The position numbers and the translations under genes were made by a program. The notes beneath the pieces are model-generated. The model saw only the letters and a program-made list of their open reading frames with translations, searched no databases and was not told the DNA's origin. This document shows, one piece after another, positions 9,991-21,454 of a stretch of 64,000 nt of DNA. This DNA is from Posidonia oceanica (Eukaryota > Streptophyta > Magnoliopsida > Alismatales > Posidoniaceae): assembly GCA_037176725.1 (NCBI GenBank), contig JAZBRS010000049.1:15270001-15334000 (forward strand), given 5' to 3'. Position 1 is the first letter of the stretch, and every line of letters begins with the position of its first letter.

Positions 9991-12900
9991 CTGCAAGGCA
10001 TAACATATTCAACATAAATAGACTTGAACTAGACTAAGAAACATGAAGGTTACTTCCCACTAACAGCATGAAACGTCTTTGTGAAAGGGAGAAAGAATGA
10101 AAATTGTCTATTACTGATGATAGGAGTTACATATATATAAGAACATCTAGTAAATGGATATCCAATAACTCAAATAAACTAATAGCTAACTAATAAGTCT
10201 AGCATTCCCCCTCAAGCTGAAACATATATATTAATCATGCTCAACTTATTATAAAGAGAACTAAACACACCAACACCTAATTCCTTTGTGAAAATGTCAA
10301 CTAGCTGCTCTGAAGACTGAGTGTAGGGAGTAGATAACTCCTCTCATCACCATATCACACACATAATGACAGTCAACCTTAATATATTTTGTGTGTTTAT
10401 GGAATGTCAGATTGTTAATAATAAAGATAGTCGCTTGATTATCACAATGCATAGTCATAGGAACAGCTACAGAAAAACCAAGTTCTATCAGTAGTGACCT
10501 GAGCCACACTATCTCACACGCTGTCTACACCACAAAGCGATACTCGGTCTCAGCATTGGGTTGCCCCCAACATACGAGCAATAGCCTGATGTGAACTTCC
10601 TATCTCCTCTGTCGCCAGTATAATCTAAATAAACCTCAATCTACAAGTGACCATTTTTCCTATAAACAAAGCCTTTTCCTGAAGCATTCTTGATGTAAGC
10701 CAGAACTCGCAATACTCCCTACCAATGAACCATCCTAAGTTCATGCATAAACTGACTGAGAAATCCAACTGCACAAGAAATGTCAGGACGAGTGACAATC
10801 AAATAAATCAATTTCCCAATCAGACATCTATATTGACCAACATCCCCAAGAATCTTAGAAGAACTATCCTTGAAAGTAGGATTCTGATCTATAAGAGTAC
10901 TCTCAGGTTTACAACTCATAAACCCAGTCTCTTGAAGTAGATCCATTATATACTTCCGACAATGCCATCCTATCTCTGGCATAAGCAAACTCAATGCCTA
11001 CAAAATACTTGAGCTTTCCTATATCATTAGTAACAAAATAAGTCTTGAGATACTACCTGTCAATAAGATATCATCAATATATACAGCTAGAATCACACAG
11101 CCTCTAGTGGTCTTCCAGTAAACCACTGAATGATCCAGTACACATCTCAGGAAACCACAGTCTGTAACAATTCTGCTAATTTCTCAAACCATACTCGTGG
11201 ACTTTGCTTGAGACCATAAGTTGCTTTCCTTAGTAAGCACACACGATCCTTCTCCTGAGAGCAACATATCCTGGCGGTTGCTCCATAAGAACCTGATGAG
11301 ACAAATCACCATATAGGAAAGCATCCTTAATATCAAGTTGACAAAGTTTCATAACTGATTTGTGGCAATGGACAGGAGAACTCGTATAAAGTTCAGACGA
11401 GCGATAGGTGTCAACACCATACGTCTGTGTGAAGCCACAAGCAACCAAACGAACCTTGTACCTATCAATAAATCCATCTAACTTGTGCTTGACAATGAAC
11501 ACCCACCTGTAGGTGACTATGTTGGTATCTACGGGGCAAGCAACCAAGTTCCATGTACCACGAGACACCAATGCTTCCATTTCGTCATCCATAGCTACTT
11601 TCCAATGAGGAACAAGAAGTGCTTCCTAATAATTCTTGGGAATAGACTCTGTAGAAATAGACAATGCAAAGCTACGAAAAAGAAGTGAAAGGTGGTCATA
11701 GGACACAAAATGAGAAATAGGATGAACTGTGGTGGAACGCTTACCCTTCCGTATAGCAATAGGTACATCAAGGTCTAAGGTAGAAGTTGGTGGATCCAAA
11801 GACATGTCAAAGGATGATTGAGGTTGAGGCGGCTGCTGACAACGACAATAAACCTACAAAAGACGAGGCAACAACATGAGAACAATCATCATTTGTAGCA
11901 GGTGAAGGTAAAGGAACATTACCTAAAGGAGAATCAACAGAACCAAAGTAAGGTGTGGATTCAAAAAAGATAACATCAGCAGAAACAATGTAACAACGAC
12001 TGAGTGGATGAAAACACCAATACCCTCTTTGAGTCCTAGAGTATCCAACCAAGACACATTTAATGAACCGAGGAGATAGTCTGTCGAGACCTGGAGATAA
12101 ATGATAGATCCTGAAGAAAAGTAAGACATCCAAACACTCTAGGAGGCAAAGAAAATAACTCATTCTCAGGTTACAAGCGCGCGCCGGAGAGACACTTCAC
12201 CACCAAGAGGAGCAAACGGCATTTTATTGATAAAATAAGAAACAGTAAGGACAACATCAGACCATAACTACTTTGGAACATTCATCTGTAACATAATGGT
12301 GCATGTAACATCTAGAATATGTCAATGTTTACGCTCGACCACACCATTCTATTAAGATATATAAGGACAAGTAGTTTGATGAAGAACACCAAGAGTGGCA
12401 CAGTAATTTTGAAGCTCAATTTGAACAAATTCAAGTGTATTATTAGTACGAAAGATTTTTAAAGTAATGACAAACTGATTTATTATTTCTGCAAAAAAAA
12501 ATTTGACTACATCAAAAACTTGAACACGATTTCGAAGAAAATAAACCCAAGATGCTCGTGAATAGTCATCAACAAACACAATGTAATACCTAAGAATAGA
12601 CATAACAACACTTTAACAGGACAGACATCACAATGAATCAACTCAAACGGACTCTGACTAGTAGTAAAACTAAGACGCCTATAAATAACACGGTAATGCT
12701 TACCTAACTAATATGACTCACAAATAAAAGGACTGACAGAAACCCAAAGTAAAGCCTATTGAAGCTTACGATAAGATGGGTGACCGAGTCGACAGTGCTA
12801 CAGTAAGGAAGACTCCTGTGTAGATGCAAGAGATGCTAATCCCTGAGATATCTCATCACGAACCAACAAGTACACACCATATCCACGCTCACAGCCCAAA

Positions 12901-15900
12901 TCAATCCTCTTCTTCGTCTTTGTCAGAATATGGACATCCAACTCAAAATCAATTGGCAATGAGTGGACGGGTCCATTTATATATAATCACAAGTCCCTGT
13001 CCTCACTTTTTCAATGTGGGACTATTCCAATACTCCCCCTCACTTGTCGCCTATTTTAGGTCCAACAAGTGTCTCTTTTAAACATGGGTAGAAGTTTGTA
13101 GACTTGGGCCTGTTTAAGTCTCTTTTGACTCTAATACCATGTTAGAATATGGACATCCAACTCAAAATCAATTGACAATGAGTGGAAGGATCCATCTATA
13201 TATAACCACAAGTCCCTGTCCTCACTTTTTCAATGTGGGACTATTCCAACAGTCTTCAAATCCTGAAAGATACAATGAAAAGGAAAAAAAGGTTACAAAA
13301 CGGTATAATTGCTTTGTAATGGCACTAAGGTCACAAAACAGTATAATTGCTTTGTAATGGCACTAATGGACAAAAGGTTCATAGGAAAATCAAGAACATA
13401 AAGAACTCTGTCAAGTGTAATATGAGAAGATGCTCTAACAACACCTTCCCTAGACACTAGATAGGTACGACCATCAGCAATGGAAACAGAACAAAAGTCA
13501 ATTATTAAGAAAGACGAGTAAGAGGGTCTCGTGTACCTAACATGTGAGAGGAAGTACCAAAGTCTATAAACCAGGAACTGTCCCTAGAAGCTAGTAAGGC
13601 ACTAGCACCTATGGTAGAAGTATGTTGTAGCAGAAGCCTAGTTGACTTGCAACTGCATAAACCGTTTATAAGCAACCTGAGAAATGGATACTGTGTGAGT
13701 AGACTAATCTGTAAGTGATGTAGTGGAGGATGTCTCTATAGTAGCATGAGCAGAAGAGATATGCAAGAGCTTGCCAAACTACACCCAACACCTATGAGAT
13801 CAGTGGCCAAACTTACCACAATGCTCACACTAAGGTCGTCCTCCCCCTGAAAAACGACCACCATGACCTTGACCACGACCACGAGAAGGAGCAACCATCG
13901 CAGACTGATCTAGAACAGCAACAGGCGTAACAGTAGAAATCCACAAGGCTCTAGAAAAGGCAGACTGTAAAGAAGGAACGATCTCAGCGCCAAGAATTTG
14001 CCCCTGTATCTTTAATCCCAACTCTGGATTGAGACGAGACATAAAAGCAACAACGAGCTCTTCACGATACTCCATCATCTTGAAGATACAAGCTACAAAG
14101 GATTAATAAATCTCCAACTCATCCAAAAGTGCACGCAGGGACGTGAAGTAGTCTTGTACTAAACGGTCAACCTAGCGAATAGTGAAAATCTGCTCATAGA
14201 TCTCATATATCTAGAAATATTCTTCTCATAGCCATAGGTACTCTTCAGGATATCCCAGATCTTCTTGGTGGACTTGAACATCATGATGTCTCTAGAAATG
14301 CTCTCCTCCATACTATTGACAAGCCAAGATATAACTGCATAATCAACAGTAAATCAGTCTTCATAAGGAGCATCCTTGATATCGGGAGGATCATGTGTCA
14401 CTTCCGATAGATACCAAAAAACATCTCAAAGGCTTGAGACCAAAGCAGAGGTACTACTCAAATTCGTCATAAGTACATCTCTAAACGTGGAAAATGAGGC
14501 CATAAATTACTAAGAACAGTAGCAACACAATCTTATCAGAGATGAACAGCAACAAGAAACAATCAAATAGGACAGGAACAATGGAAAAACAAATGGTAAT
14601 AAAGAGTCATAGATAACTTCCTACAATCTCAATCTGGGGCACGAAAAATGATATGATCAACCTCCCAAACATGTAGTCTTAGTCCAGAGGCACCAAATAT
14701 AAGTAGAGAGATGTCGACAGCCTAGATCATGACAAAACAATCACCCGCAGGGCAGCCAAGCCACCGGAGATGCCAAGAAGACCCAACGTGGTGGAGAAAA
14801 AAAACGCCCATTGTTGTCCGTTAGCAACGGAGGAGGCCTTAGAGGGGCTAGCCAGCGGCAAAGGAGGTCCTGGAAGGGCCTAGCGACGCCAGAGGTGATG
14901 CTGAAAAGGGGTTGGAGGGTCGACGAGAGGGTTGGAACCATCGGAAGGCCAGCGCCAACAGCAGAAAAGAAGCTTCAGGCGTCGATGGCTGCTGGGTGGT
15001 TCAACGGCTTAGGGTTTCCTCCCCCTTTTTTTTTCTTTTAAAAACCCTTGCTCATGATGCTATGTGAAAGGGAGAAAGAATTAAAATTGTCTACTACTGA
15101 TGATAGGAGTTATATATAGGAGCATCAAGTAAAAAGATATCCAATAATCCAAATAGACTAATAGCTAAGTAATAAGTCTAACAGTCTTTATGTATCCTAG
15201 TTATACAACAAGAAAAAGAATACCATAACCTAGTAGTTTTGGGGCCTTTAGCAACTACAAGGTTGCTCCATCTGGAGGTCAAGGATTTGAGTCACAAAAA
15301 CAGCCTCTCTGAATGCTAAGGCTGTGTACATATAGACCCTTCCCAGTACCACACTGATGGTAGCCTCATGCACTAGGTTTGTTGTTTTCTTTACCAACAC
15401 ACCATAAAACATGAAGAATGATAAACTTCAAGAATATGGTTAATTGTCAAGAGTGTGATCCAGAAAGAAAGGAGTCAAAGTTCAAAGAAAAGAATGCTTC
15501 TTATTCATCATGACAATCAAATCATATCATGATAGCAATATTGTTATAATCAGATGCACCATCTACATTGTTAGAGGAGATAATAATACATGTTTCCTAT
15601 TTTCTCCCTCTTCGTAAAACTAAATGTACGAGTCAAGACATGATTTAAAATCTTGATAAAAAAAAGCAGTACAGTTTCTTCAAAACATGGAAAGAAGAAT
15701 GTGCACTATCTCTATATTCTCACAATTTCACTTTTTAAGGACATGATTTAAAAGCTTGATAAAAAGAAGCAGTACAGGTCCTCAACAGAAGAGTACTAGA
15801 TGTTAGACATGGTCAAGCATAATGGGCAGAGTGGATTGTAACCATTGAAGTCAGTTTAGTTTAGTAATAAAATCAAAGTCAGTTATGTGGTAATGTAATG

Positions 15901-18900
15901 TAATGTAAATGTCAACCATTATATATAGAAGCAACAACCTCTTCCCCATTTTTTAGCAAAAGATGGGATGCCACACCACCAACAATCATTGATGATATAC
16001 AAGTGCTCAATATATGACAGCTAAAGGCATTACGCAGGGGGCCTACAGAAGCAAGTAAAGCCTTTTTTCTACTTCTCAAGTTATTTGTGTTATCCATTTT
16101 GTAAAGCCATTTGTAGATCCTATTTACAGTGAATCAATTGTCACAGTTCCATCCAACTTCATCATCCTGCCCTGGTCATATGGTCTACCTGCTTTCTACA
16201 ATAACTCAACATATTGCTGAATTTCCGGGTCTTTCAAGTTTGTCATGATGCCAAGAAGATTTTTCTCCACCATTCCCTCTGATCTCAGCAACTGAGGTAT
16301 GTTCTTTATTAGAAATACTAACCTGAATGAGAAAACTAACTTCAAGAGGTTTTTTAGCTGCCCATACATAATGCCAGAAATTAGTTCTATGTTAACCCAA
16401 TTTCTATGCTGCACTGACAGCTGACCTTCCTGATGTTCTCCTCAATTTCCTCCCAAATAAGGAAGCTCTTCAACCCTTGAATACTCAAAAGGCTTACAGG
16501 TTGAAATTTGCATCAAATCAGTCCATTCCGAATGCTTTCCCAGTTTCTGATAGATCTCAAGATCCATTTACTCAAAAGTGCATCATTCATTCGCTTGATA
16601 ATGATGCTACCCAAACCTCCATCACTTTTGTTTCTACAGATTTTGACCCAATTCACCAGCAACACCTTTTTCTTGTGTCCAAAAAATCAGAATAGAATCG
16701 TTTTCCAAAGGAATTGTCCTCTTTTCGGATCCACACCTTTAAAAACATCCTTATGAGCAAGAAAGACCAAGAATAAAATTACAGCAGGAGATTTGAGATA
16801 ATGGCATTGATGAGTATTAATCTGCCTCCTTTGCCCACGAAACTGCTCTTCCATCCACTCAATCACTTCTCAACCTTGATCGCAACTGTTTCCCAATCCC
16901 TTGTGGGTGCAACCGGAAACCAAAGTATTTCATCAGAAAATACTCAATTTTGCATCCAAAATTGGTGGTTTGCCCTCCTAATAAAAAAATCATCTTCATT
17001 TTGATGCACTCCAATAAATAATAAACCTCTTCTCAGATTGACAATAAGGCCAGAGAAAACTTCAAAACATTTCTCACCTTCAAATTCTTCTCCCTCTTTA
17101 ATGAAACAGCACTATGTATTCAGTGTATTGAAGAATAGACACTGAACCAGAGCTATCAATAGAAGCAGTGATTTTTCATCAATAACTACCTCACTTGTTT
17201 CATCATCTTCAATTTGTATGAGTGCATTAAGTGCATGGAGAGGACTGCCTTCAACAAGTCATTAATATTATTGTGTCACTTGTCAGACTCTTTATATGTT
17301 CACCTGATATGTGGATAATGATAATGATAGCCACAGTCACTTCTCTAGGTCCAATGCTGAATTTTAGTATAGATCTATGGCTCCGACTGCTTGTGAGATG
17401 ATATGGCTTCGCTCTCTCCTGACAGACTTGGATCTTCTTGTTGATGTACTCATGTTCATGTATTGTGACAATCAAACAGCCATTTACATTGCCAACAATC
17501 CCACATTCCATGAGCACACCTAGCATATAGAGGTAGATTGTCATTATGTTCGAGAGATGGTGATGCAAGGGGTTATCTCTACTCCATATACAAAGTCCTC
17601 TGACCAGTTTGCAGACATCTTTACTAAGAGACTTAGTGTTGGAATTTATGAATTTCTTTGTAACAAGCTGGACATGATAAATATATATACTTCAGCTTGA
17701 AGGGGAGTGTTGAGCTTATTAGAGTATAGTGTGTTAAGTCATGTAATAGGGTAATTGGATATCCATTTATATCCTATCCTATAAATGTGTAACATGTAGA
17801 CCTAATATCAATATACACAATATTTTCTCTCCATCTTACAAGCTACAATCAGTATTATACTTAAACATGGTATTAAAATGGATACACACATAATATTTGG
17901 TAATAAACAGAAAATATACCATACTTATAAGGCATATTTTAAAATATTAGTACCATAAATAATACACCAAAATAGAGTTGTACACTAGTACACAGCTAAT
18001 AAACTATATATGAAATGTCAACCACCATTAGATTGCTATCCTATAATTGTAATGAGTATAGGAAAAAGACAAAAAAAAAAAGAAAAGAATCACATCAATC
18101 ATTCATGAAGAATCAAAAGATCAACAATTGATGTACAGCTATGCTGGCTGTGCACTAGTGTACAACCTCATTAGACTCTAAATAATATAGAGTTCTGTAT
18201 GCAGCTTTACACCTTCACAGTGTATGTCTAAAATACAACATTTTCTCTAATGTGGGTTTCTTCACTGACATCATCTTCGGAGAACTTTGTAGTCAAAGCC
18301 CAGCAACATTCTTGGACAAGATTCTCCTCTCCATACATCAAGATGAACTCTACTAACTAGAACACAGGAATTAGGTAGTTAATAGTTATTGATGCAAAGA
18401 AGTTGCCTCAACCCATACTGATGGGTGTAACTATCCATCATATGCTTCATGTCTAATATTGAAATTATACTCTAGGAATGCACAGTCTAGATATTGATAT
18501 TGTTCATGGAACAAGAAAAAACACAAATTCTAATACATAAAGATGAATGCAACCAAAACATATTTCATATAAAGAAAGTTACATAAGAGGCATGACCATG
18601 TATCCGCATAACAATTCTACTTTGTGATGGTCAAAGAAAGTTAACAAATAAAATAACCTCGTCTACGTACCTTAGATGTGAGTTCCATTTTATCAAGAAT
18701 ACTCAAAATTGCAGGTACCCTTAAATTTGATTCTGGATGTGATTCCTAAATCAATGTTACAAAAAAATTTCAGAATTACAATCAAATTTTTGTAGGGTAT
18801 TGGGTCGATTGACAAACATAATCATAGTAAACACTTGACAAGTTGCTCAAATCTGATACCATTGAGTGTTCATTACCTAATTAAACAAGAACCACCACCA

Positions 18901-21398
18901 TTCCTTAATCTCAGTATGTGGGGTTGGCCACATGAAATTCCCTCCACTTATTTCTGTTGGGCACTATATATTCTCCATTCATAGCTAATCATGTGGAAAA
19001 AATTGTAATCTATTTGACCAAGTAATATGAAGCACAAATACTTCAAAAGCATCAAGATACCGCATTGTACCCATAAAAAACAAATATGAGCTCGAGATTG
19101 CTTCCAAATTCTCATAGGGTCCCCATAGAGCCTGTTTATTTTTCTTTTTTGAAGATTTTGGTTTTTTATTTTTCTTTAACTCCACAGAAATTCCAAAGGT
19201 AGTTCTCGGTTTCATTTTCTTTTAGAAATTTTTATTTATTGCCAAATCTATATTGTATACAACATGGCGAAATATCCTATTAGGCTATTACATTTTGGAT
19301 ACATCCCAGATACATCTTGAGTAAATTGAGGATACAGCTCAAATACTTATAATGCAATGCCTATACATAAGTTTAAGCTGTACAACATCTTGTCATCTTC
19401 TATGATTTTTAGCATGAAAGGAGTAAATAGCAAATGATTATTATTATACCTAATCTTTAAATTGTATGCATAGTAATTTCCCTTATATATTTTAAATAAA
19501 AAAATAAACATATAAATGTAAAATATTTTTTTAGCATTGTGTTATATCCTACTTTTTAAAAATTGTAGTGTCCCTGTATCCATATCATTGTACCCCACAT
19601 ATGTTTCCGTATTTCACAGGTTATTCCACTTGAGCTTTTGTTTTTTGAGTAACAAAGCTTAAACTGTAACTTGAAGTAAACTAAAGCTACTCAGACTAAT
19701 TTTGTCATAAATACGACAAACATTCTTGAGCACAGATTGACCCATGACAAATAGGACCTTTCTTTCAAGGTTTACAAGATGTCAGACTTCATATATAAAC
19801 AATAAAGATTTGGTACCTTGTTATGACCCATAGCGGGAGCAGTGCAATATATAACACGTGCACCAGACAGCAGAATGTTGGGAGCAAATTTACAAGGATC
19901 TCCCCCAGCACCAGTTGAACATGATATGGAAACTCTACCACCTTTTGGAAAGTGTTTCACTCGTAGGCTTGGGTGCCAACCAAAACTCTGGGAAGATACT
20001 GCTGTTCTGTTTTCCATAATGGAATTCCTTATGTGCTCTGCCTTGTATACTCTTCGACATACACCACCTATAATCCTATACACATGATGGCTCTTAGCAA
20101 AGAATACTTGCCCTGAAGCAATTTGTACTAAATCAGAAAAAAAATACAAAATAACTGAATCTTAATTAAAAATAGGTGTAGACATGGTTCAGACAATCGG
20201 TAATCAATGTCAATTTGGTCAAGACTCAATTAAATGGATTATGAAGTTACTTTTAAGGTGATTAGTTGTAACCACTGGCTGATTGGTTGTCTGACTAATC
20301 AGACAATTAGAACAAATTTTTGAATTGAGGGAGATAAAGATACATAACCAACAATAAAGACATAACCAATATAAGCCTAAGATAATGCTAAAAAAAATTG
20401 GTCCAAAGTACTCTTCCTTGTTCTTTGAGGAAAGTAATATATGTGCTTTCATGTGCCTTAATAGGAATGTGCTGCTATCAACATGATAAATGCTGCAAAT
20501 GAATGAGTATGCAGAAAACAATCACACAAGAACCCAAGGATTCACATTGTTTTACCATAGCCTACTTTGTAGAGAGGAAGAACTCTTTTCAAAGAAGAAA
20601 TATCATTTTGTAGAACTCATATTGCATGAACCTTGGAGAGAAAAATAAGTTATACATTCATGTGCTTCATAAAGATTTTTTAATTAGAGAGACCTTAGTC
20701 AAAATACTGAGCTCAAAGTCTCACTGCTATATTAAGTAATTAAAAAGCAGATCAAGCATCCCCTGTGCTTGTTCCGTTTTAAGGTCGAAATATCATTTAG
20801 TAGTTGATAGTCATTTCAGAATAGAACGATATATCATAAGAATTTACATCATTATACCTGATAATCAGTCGAACTATCCTAGTAGACATAAAGCAAGAAA
20901 TTTGTCAACCTGCCGGTATCAAAATAATTATGTCATTGACATTGGATTTCCCTCGGAAAGAAAGCAACCTTCTATTCCTCAACACTATCACAATCCATAA
21001 TGCTTATCTTGTCAAAACAGGTGTGGCTCGAAGGATTCTTTCTTAAATCACAACCCAACAATTTGACAAAGTTTGACAACCAGCTAGTAGTCCAACATCA
21101 ACTCTTTCAATTTTGGTTTTGATTGGCGTGCCGGTATAGTGCAGTTATAGAGTGTCGTTGACATCTAAACTTTTATGTGATAGGAACTGTGGAACGCCTA
21201 ACTTCAGTGTTGCAAATCAAGAAACTCTTTTGGTAGACAACAAAATAGACCACTATTTCGTTCGTGGCTGCGGATGATCAGAACAGACATCACCCCACTT
21301 GTGAACGGATTCTTGTGGGTTTTTTTCCGAAATTAGGGATTAAGAAAAGCTACTTCACCTGCGAGCGCAGGGAGACCGCGCCCTGTGTGGAGCTCCAT
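9889..21398 (-). CDS. HDA14: HDA14-like class II histone deacetylase, N-terminal part, four exons
   Basis: Zn-dependent lysine deacetylase of the plant HDA14 type, a class II enzyme reported from organelles. Exons are 21398-21359, 20127-19817, 18745-18671 and 9990-9889, with GT-AG introns of 1231, 1071 and 8680 bp and phases that join without a break (176 codons). Recognition rests on the blocks SGARVIYCTAPAMGHNK, ESHPESNLRVPAIL and IIELRDFKAATVNDIASVH. These match the entry to the deacetylase domain of HDA14 as I recall it. The first roughly 95 residues look like a targeting region. The catalytic HisHis and AspXHis motifs would lie in later exons, which I did not find in 1-9888. Either the next intron exceeds 9.8 kb and the gene continues outside the window, or it is truncated. 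Intron 3 is swollen by nested transposons, and a MULE abuts the 5' end. Confidence 0.8.
10080..10204 (-). repeat. 3' LTR of the intronic copia element
   Basis: On the minus strand it begins TGCTAGACTTATTAG after the polypurine tract CTTGAGGGGGAA and ends CCCTTTCACA. It differs from the other LTR by scattered substitutions and a few missing bases, so the insertion is not recent. Confidence 0.9.
10221..11750 (-). pseudogene. copia reverse transcriptase and RNase H, broken
   Basis: Reading leftwards, the RT start (MetAspAspGluMetGluAlaLeu, near 11592) leads into the AspArgTyrLys region near 11460. The catalytic Tyr-Ile-Asp-Asp box lies at about 11065-11080 and the substrate-binding parts at 10719-10994. 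RNase H runs through 10297-10509 (TrpLeuArgSerLeuLeu, then CysAspAsnGlnAla). Frameshifts separate the pieces. Confidence 0.82.
12921..13032 (-). repeat. 3' terminal repeat of the TRIM
   Basis: 112 bp. On the minus strand it begins TATTGG instead of TGTTGG, so the first dinucleotide is degraded; it ends TTCTGACA. Confidence 0.9.
13140..13251 (-). repeat. 5' terminal repeat of the TRIM
   Basis: 112 bp with TG...CA ends on the minus strand and a TATATATAGATGG stretch. The GTCTT duplication adjoins at 13252. Confidence 0.92.
13291..13366. repeat. Two tandem copies of a 38-bp unit
   Basis: 13291-13328 and 13329-13366 differ at two positions. They lie in the copia just beyond the TRIM and have no evident function. 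Confidence 0.85.
13641..14503 (-). pseudogene. copia gag, broken
   Basis: An ATG at 14503-14501 opens MetAlaSerPheSerThrPhe, then degraded capsid sequence with several stops, including the SerTrpLeuValAsnSerMet block near 14330. The C-terminal part, open at 14078-13830, has a Gly/Arg-rich run. Next comes a zinc knuckle, Cys-X2-Cys-X4-His with a stop among the spacer residues. Confidence 0.75.
14504..15062 (-). other. Leader of the intronic copia element
   Basis: Untranslated region between primer site and gag. The GC-rich part at 14741-15041 carries only composition-driven frames. Confidence 0.5.
15063..15183 (-). repeat. 5' LTR of the intronic copia element
   Basis: On the minus strand it begins TGTTAGACTTATTAC and ends CCCTTTCACA. 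The next bases, TAGCATCATGAGC, are a degraded Met-tRNA primer site. The GTCTT duplication follows at 15184-15188. Confidence 0.9.
15184..16179. other. Intron 3 sequence without recognisable features
   Basis: AT-rich DNA between the copia and the LINE fragment. A roughly 38-bp phrase starting GACATGATTTAAAA occurs twice (about 15637-15674 and 15742-15779). No exon-like segment of the deacetylase was found. Confidence 0.4.
16180..17130 (-). pseudogene. LINE (non-LTR) reverse transcriptase fragment
   Basis: The minus-strand translation, spread over frames, follows the plant L1-type RT C-terminal order. A PheGluValPheSerGlyLeuIleValAsnLeu segment is near 17050. TrpLeuSerGlyTrpLysSer, then GlyLysGlyGlyArgLeuIleLeuIleAsnAla, follow near 16800-16870. 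A ValAsnTrpValLysIleCys then GlyGlyLeuGlySer block lies near 16630-16670. Stops and shifts are frequent, and no 3' tail or target duplication was identified. It is an old truncated copy in the deacetylase intron. Confidence 0.72.
17335..17701 (+). pseudogene. copia RNase H 3' end
   Basis: A single frame, with one stop near 17521 and one near 17365, reads AlaCysGluMetIleTrpLeuArgSerLeuLeu, then TyrCysAspAsnGlnThrAlaIleTyrIleAlaAsn, HisIleGluValAspCysHis and AspIlePheThrLys. This is the standard copia RNase H C-terminus. Everything upstream is missing. It is followed by a polypurine tract (AGGGGAG, 17701-17707) and an LTR, opposite in strand to the gene and to the nearby intronic copia. Confidence 0.85.
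17708..17867 (+). repeat. copia LTR flanked by polypurine tract and primer-site-like sequence
   Basis: It begins TGTTGAGC directly after the polypurine tract and carries TCCTATAAATGTG, a TATA candidate, near 17780. It ends AAACA and is followed by TGGTATTAAAATGG, close to the copia Met-tRNA primer site. It therefore looks like an LTR with internal sequence on both sides. Confidence 0.7.
17977..18166. repeat. MITE-like element with 20-bp terminal inverted repeats
   Basis: GTTGTACACTAGTACACAGC (17977-17996) is matched in inverted form at 18147-18166 with one difference. The 190-bp interval is AT-rich and non-coding. No convincing target duplication was found, so the superfamily is unassigned. 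Confidence 0.5.
18671..18745 (-). CDS. HDA14: HDA14-like exon 3
   Basis: Twenty-five codons beginning ESHPESNLRVPAIL, the conserved HisProGlu start of the deacetylase fold. Acceptor TTTAG and donor AAG before GTACGT. Too short to stand out as an open frame; found by homology. Confidence 0.85.
19817..20127 (-). CDS. HDA14: HDA14-like exon 2
   Basis: A 311-base exon with a pyrimidine-rich acceptor ending TTTAG and donor AAG before GTACCA. It carries a basic, Ser-rich N-terminal region with few acidic residues, compatible with an organelle transit peptide, and ends in SGARVIYCTAPAMGHNK. The exon border after GHNK gives clean continuity with exon 3. Confidence 0.8.
21359..21398 (-). CDS. HDA14: HDA14-like exon 1 (start codon)
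   Basis: Forty coding bases from an ATG (21398-21396) read MELHTGRGLPALA and end in CAG before GTGAAG. The phase-1 end matches the exon 2 acceptor exactly. The surrounding DNA is locally GC-rich. The start is inferred from phase and context, not from homology. Confidence 0.6.
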
Positions 21399-21454
21399 GC
21401 TTATCCTTCGCCGACCAACCTGGTTCTCTGGCCCTCCTCTGCTCCTTAAAAGCT

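Larger units (their letters stand above)
12921..13251 (-). mobile_element. TRIM (terminal-repeat retrotransposon in miniature)
   Basis: The element is 331 bp: two 112-bp direct terminal repeats (12921-13032 and 13140-13251) around 107 bp with no coding capacity. On the minus strand the 5' repeat begins TGTTGGAATAG and ends TTCTAACA. It is followed at once by TGGTATTAGAGTC (13139-13127), a Met-tRNA primer site. A GTGAGGGGGAG polypurine tract precedes the 3' repeat. The repeats differ at seven positions (about 94 percent identity). A perfect GTCTT target duplication flanks it (12916-12920 and 13252-13256). All LTR-retrotransposon signals are present without any gene, which defines a TRIM. Its LTR end and primer site resemble those of the copia at 2576-7969, a possible helper type. 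Confidence 0.94.
11807..13640 (-). pseudogene. copia protease and integrase, broken and interrupted by a TRIM
   Basis: The protease active-site region reads AspPheGlyThrSerSerHisMet near 13570, where the usual Ser after the catalytic Asp is Phe. Integrase pieces include ValAspAspTyrSerArgAlaSerTrpValTyr (about 12550-12585) and the ValLeuValGlyTyrSerArgThrGlnArgGlyTyr C-terminal motif (about 12030-12065). The TRIM at 12921-13251 separates protease from integrase. Confidence 0.78.
10080..15183 (-). mobile_element. Ty1/copia element in intron 3 of the deacetylase gene
   Basis: The 5.1-kb element is bounded by LTRs of 125 bp (10080-10204) and 121 bp (15063-15183) and flanked by a perfect GTCTT target duplication (10075-10079 and 15184-15188). 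It is read on the minus strand, the same direction as the host gene. The polypurine tract is at 10205-10215 and the GC-rich leader at 14741-15041. Gag, protease, integrase, RT and RNase H fragments follow in copia order. A 331-bp TRIM (12921-13251) sits between integrase and protease. Multiple stops show it is inactive. It resembles the copia at 2576-7969 in size and LTR length but has different LTR sequence. Confidence 0.93.
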
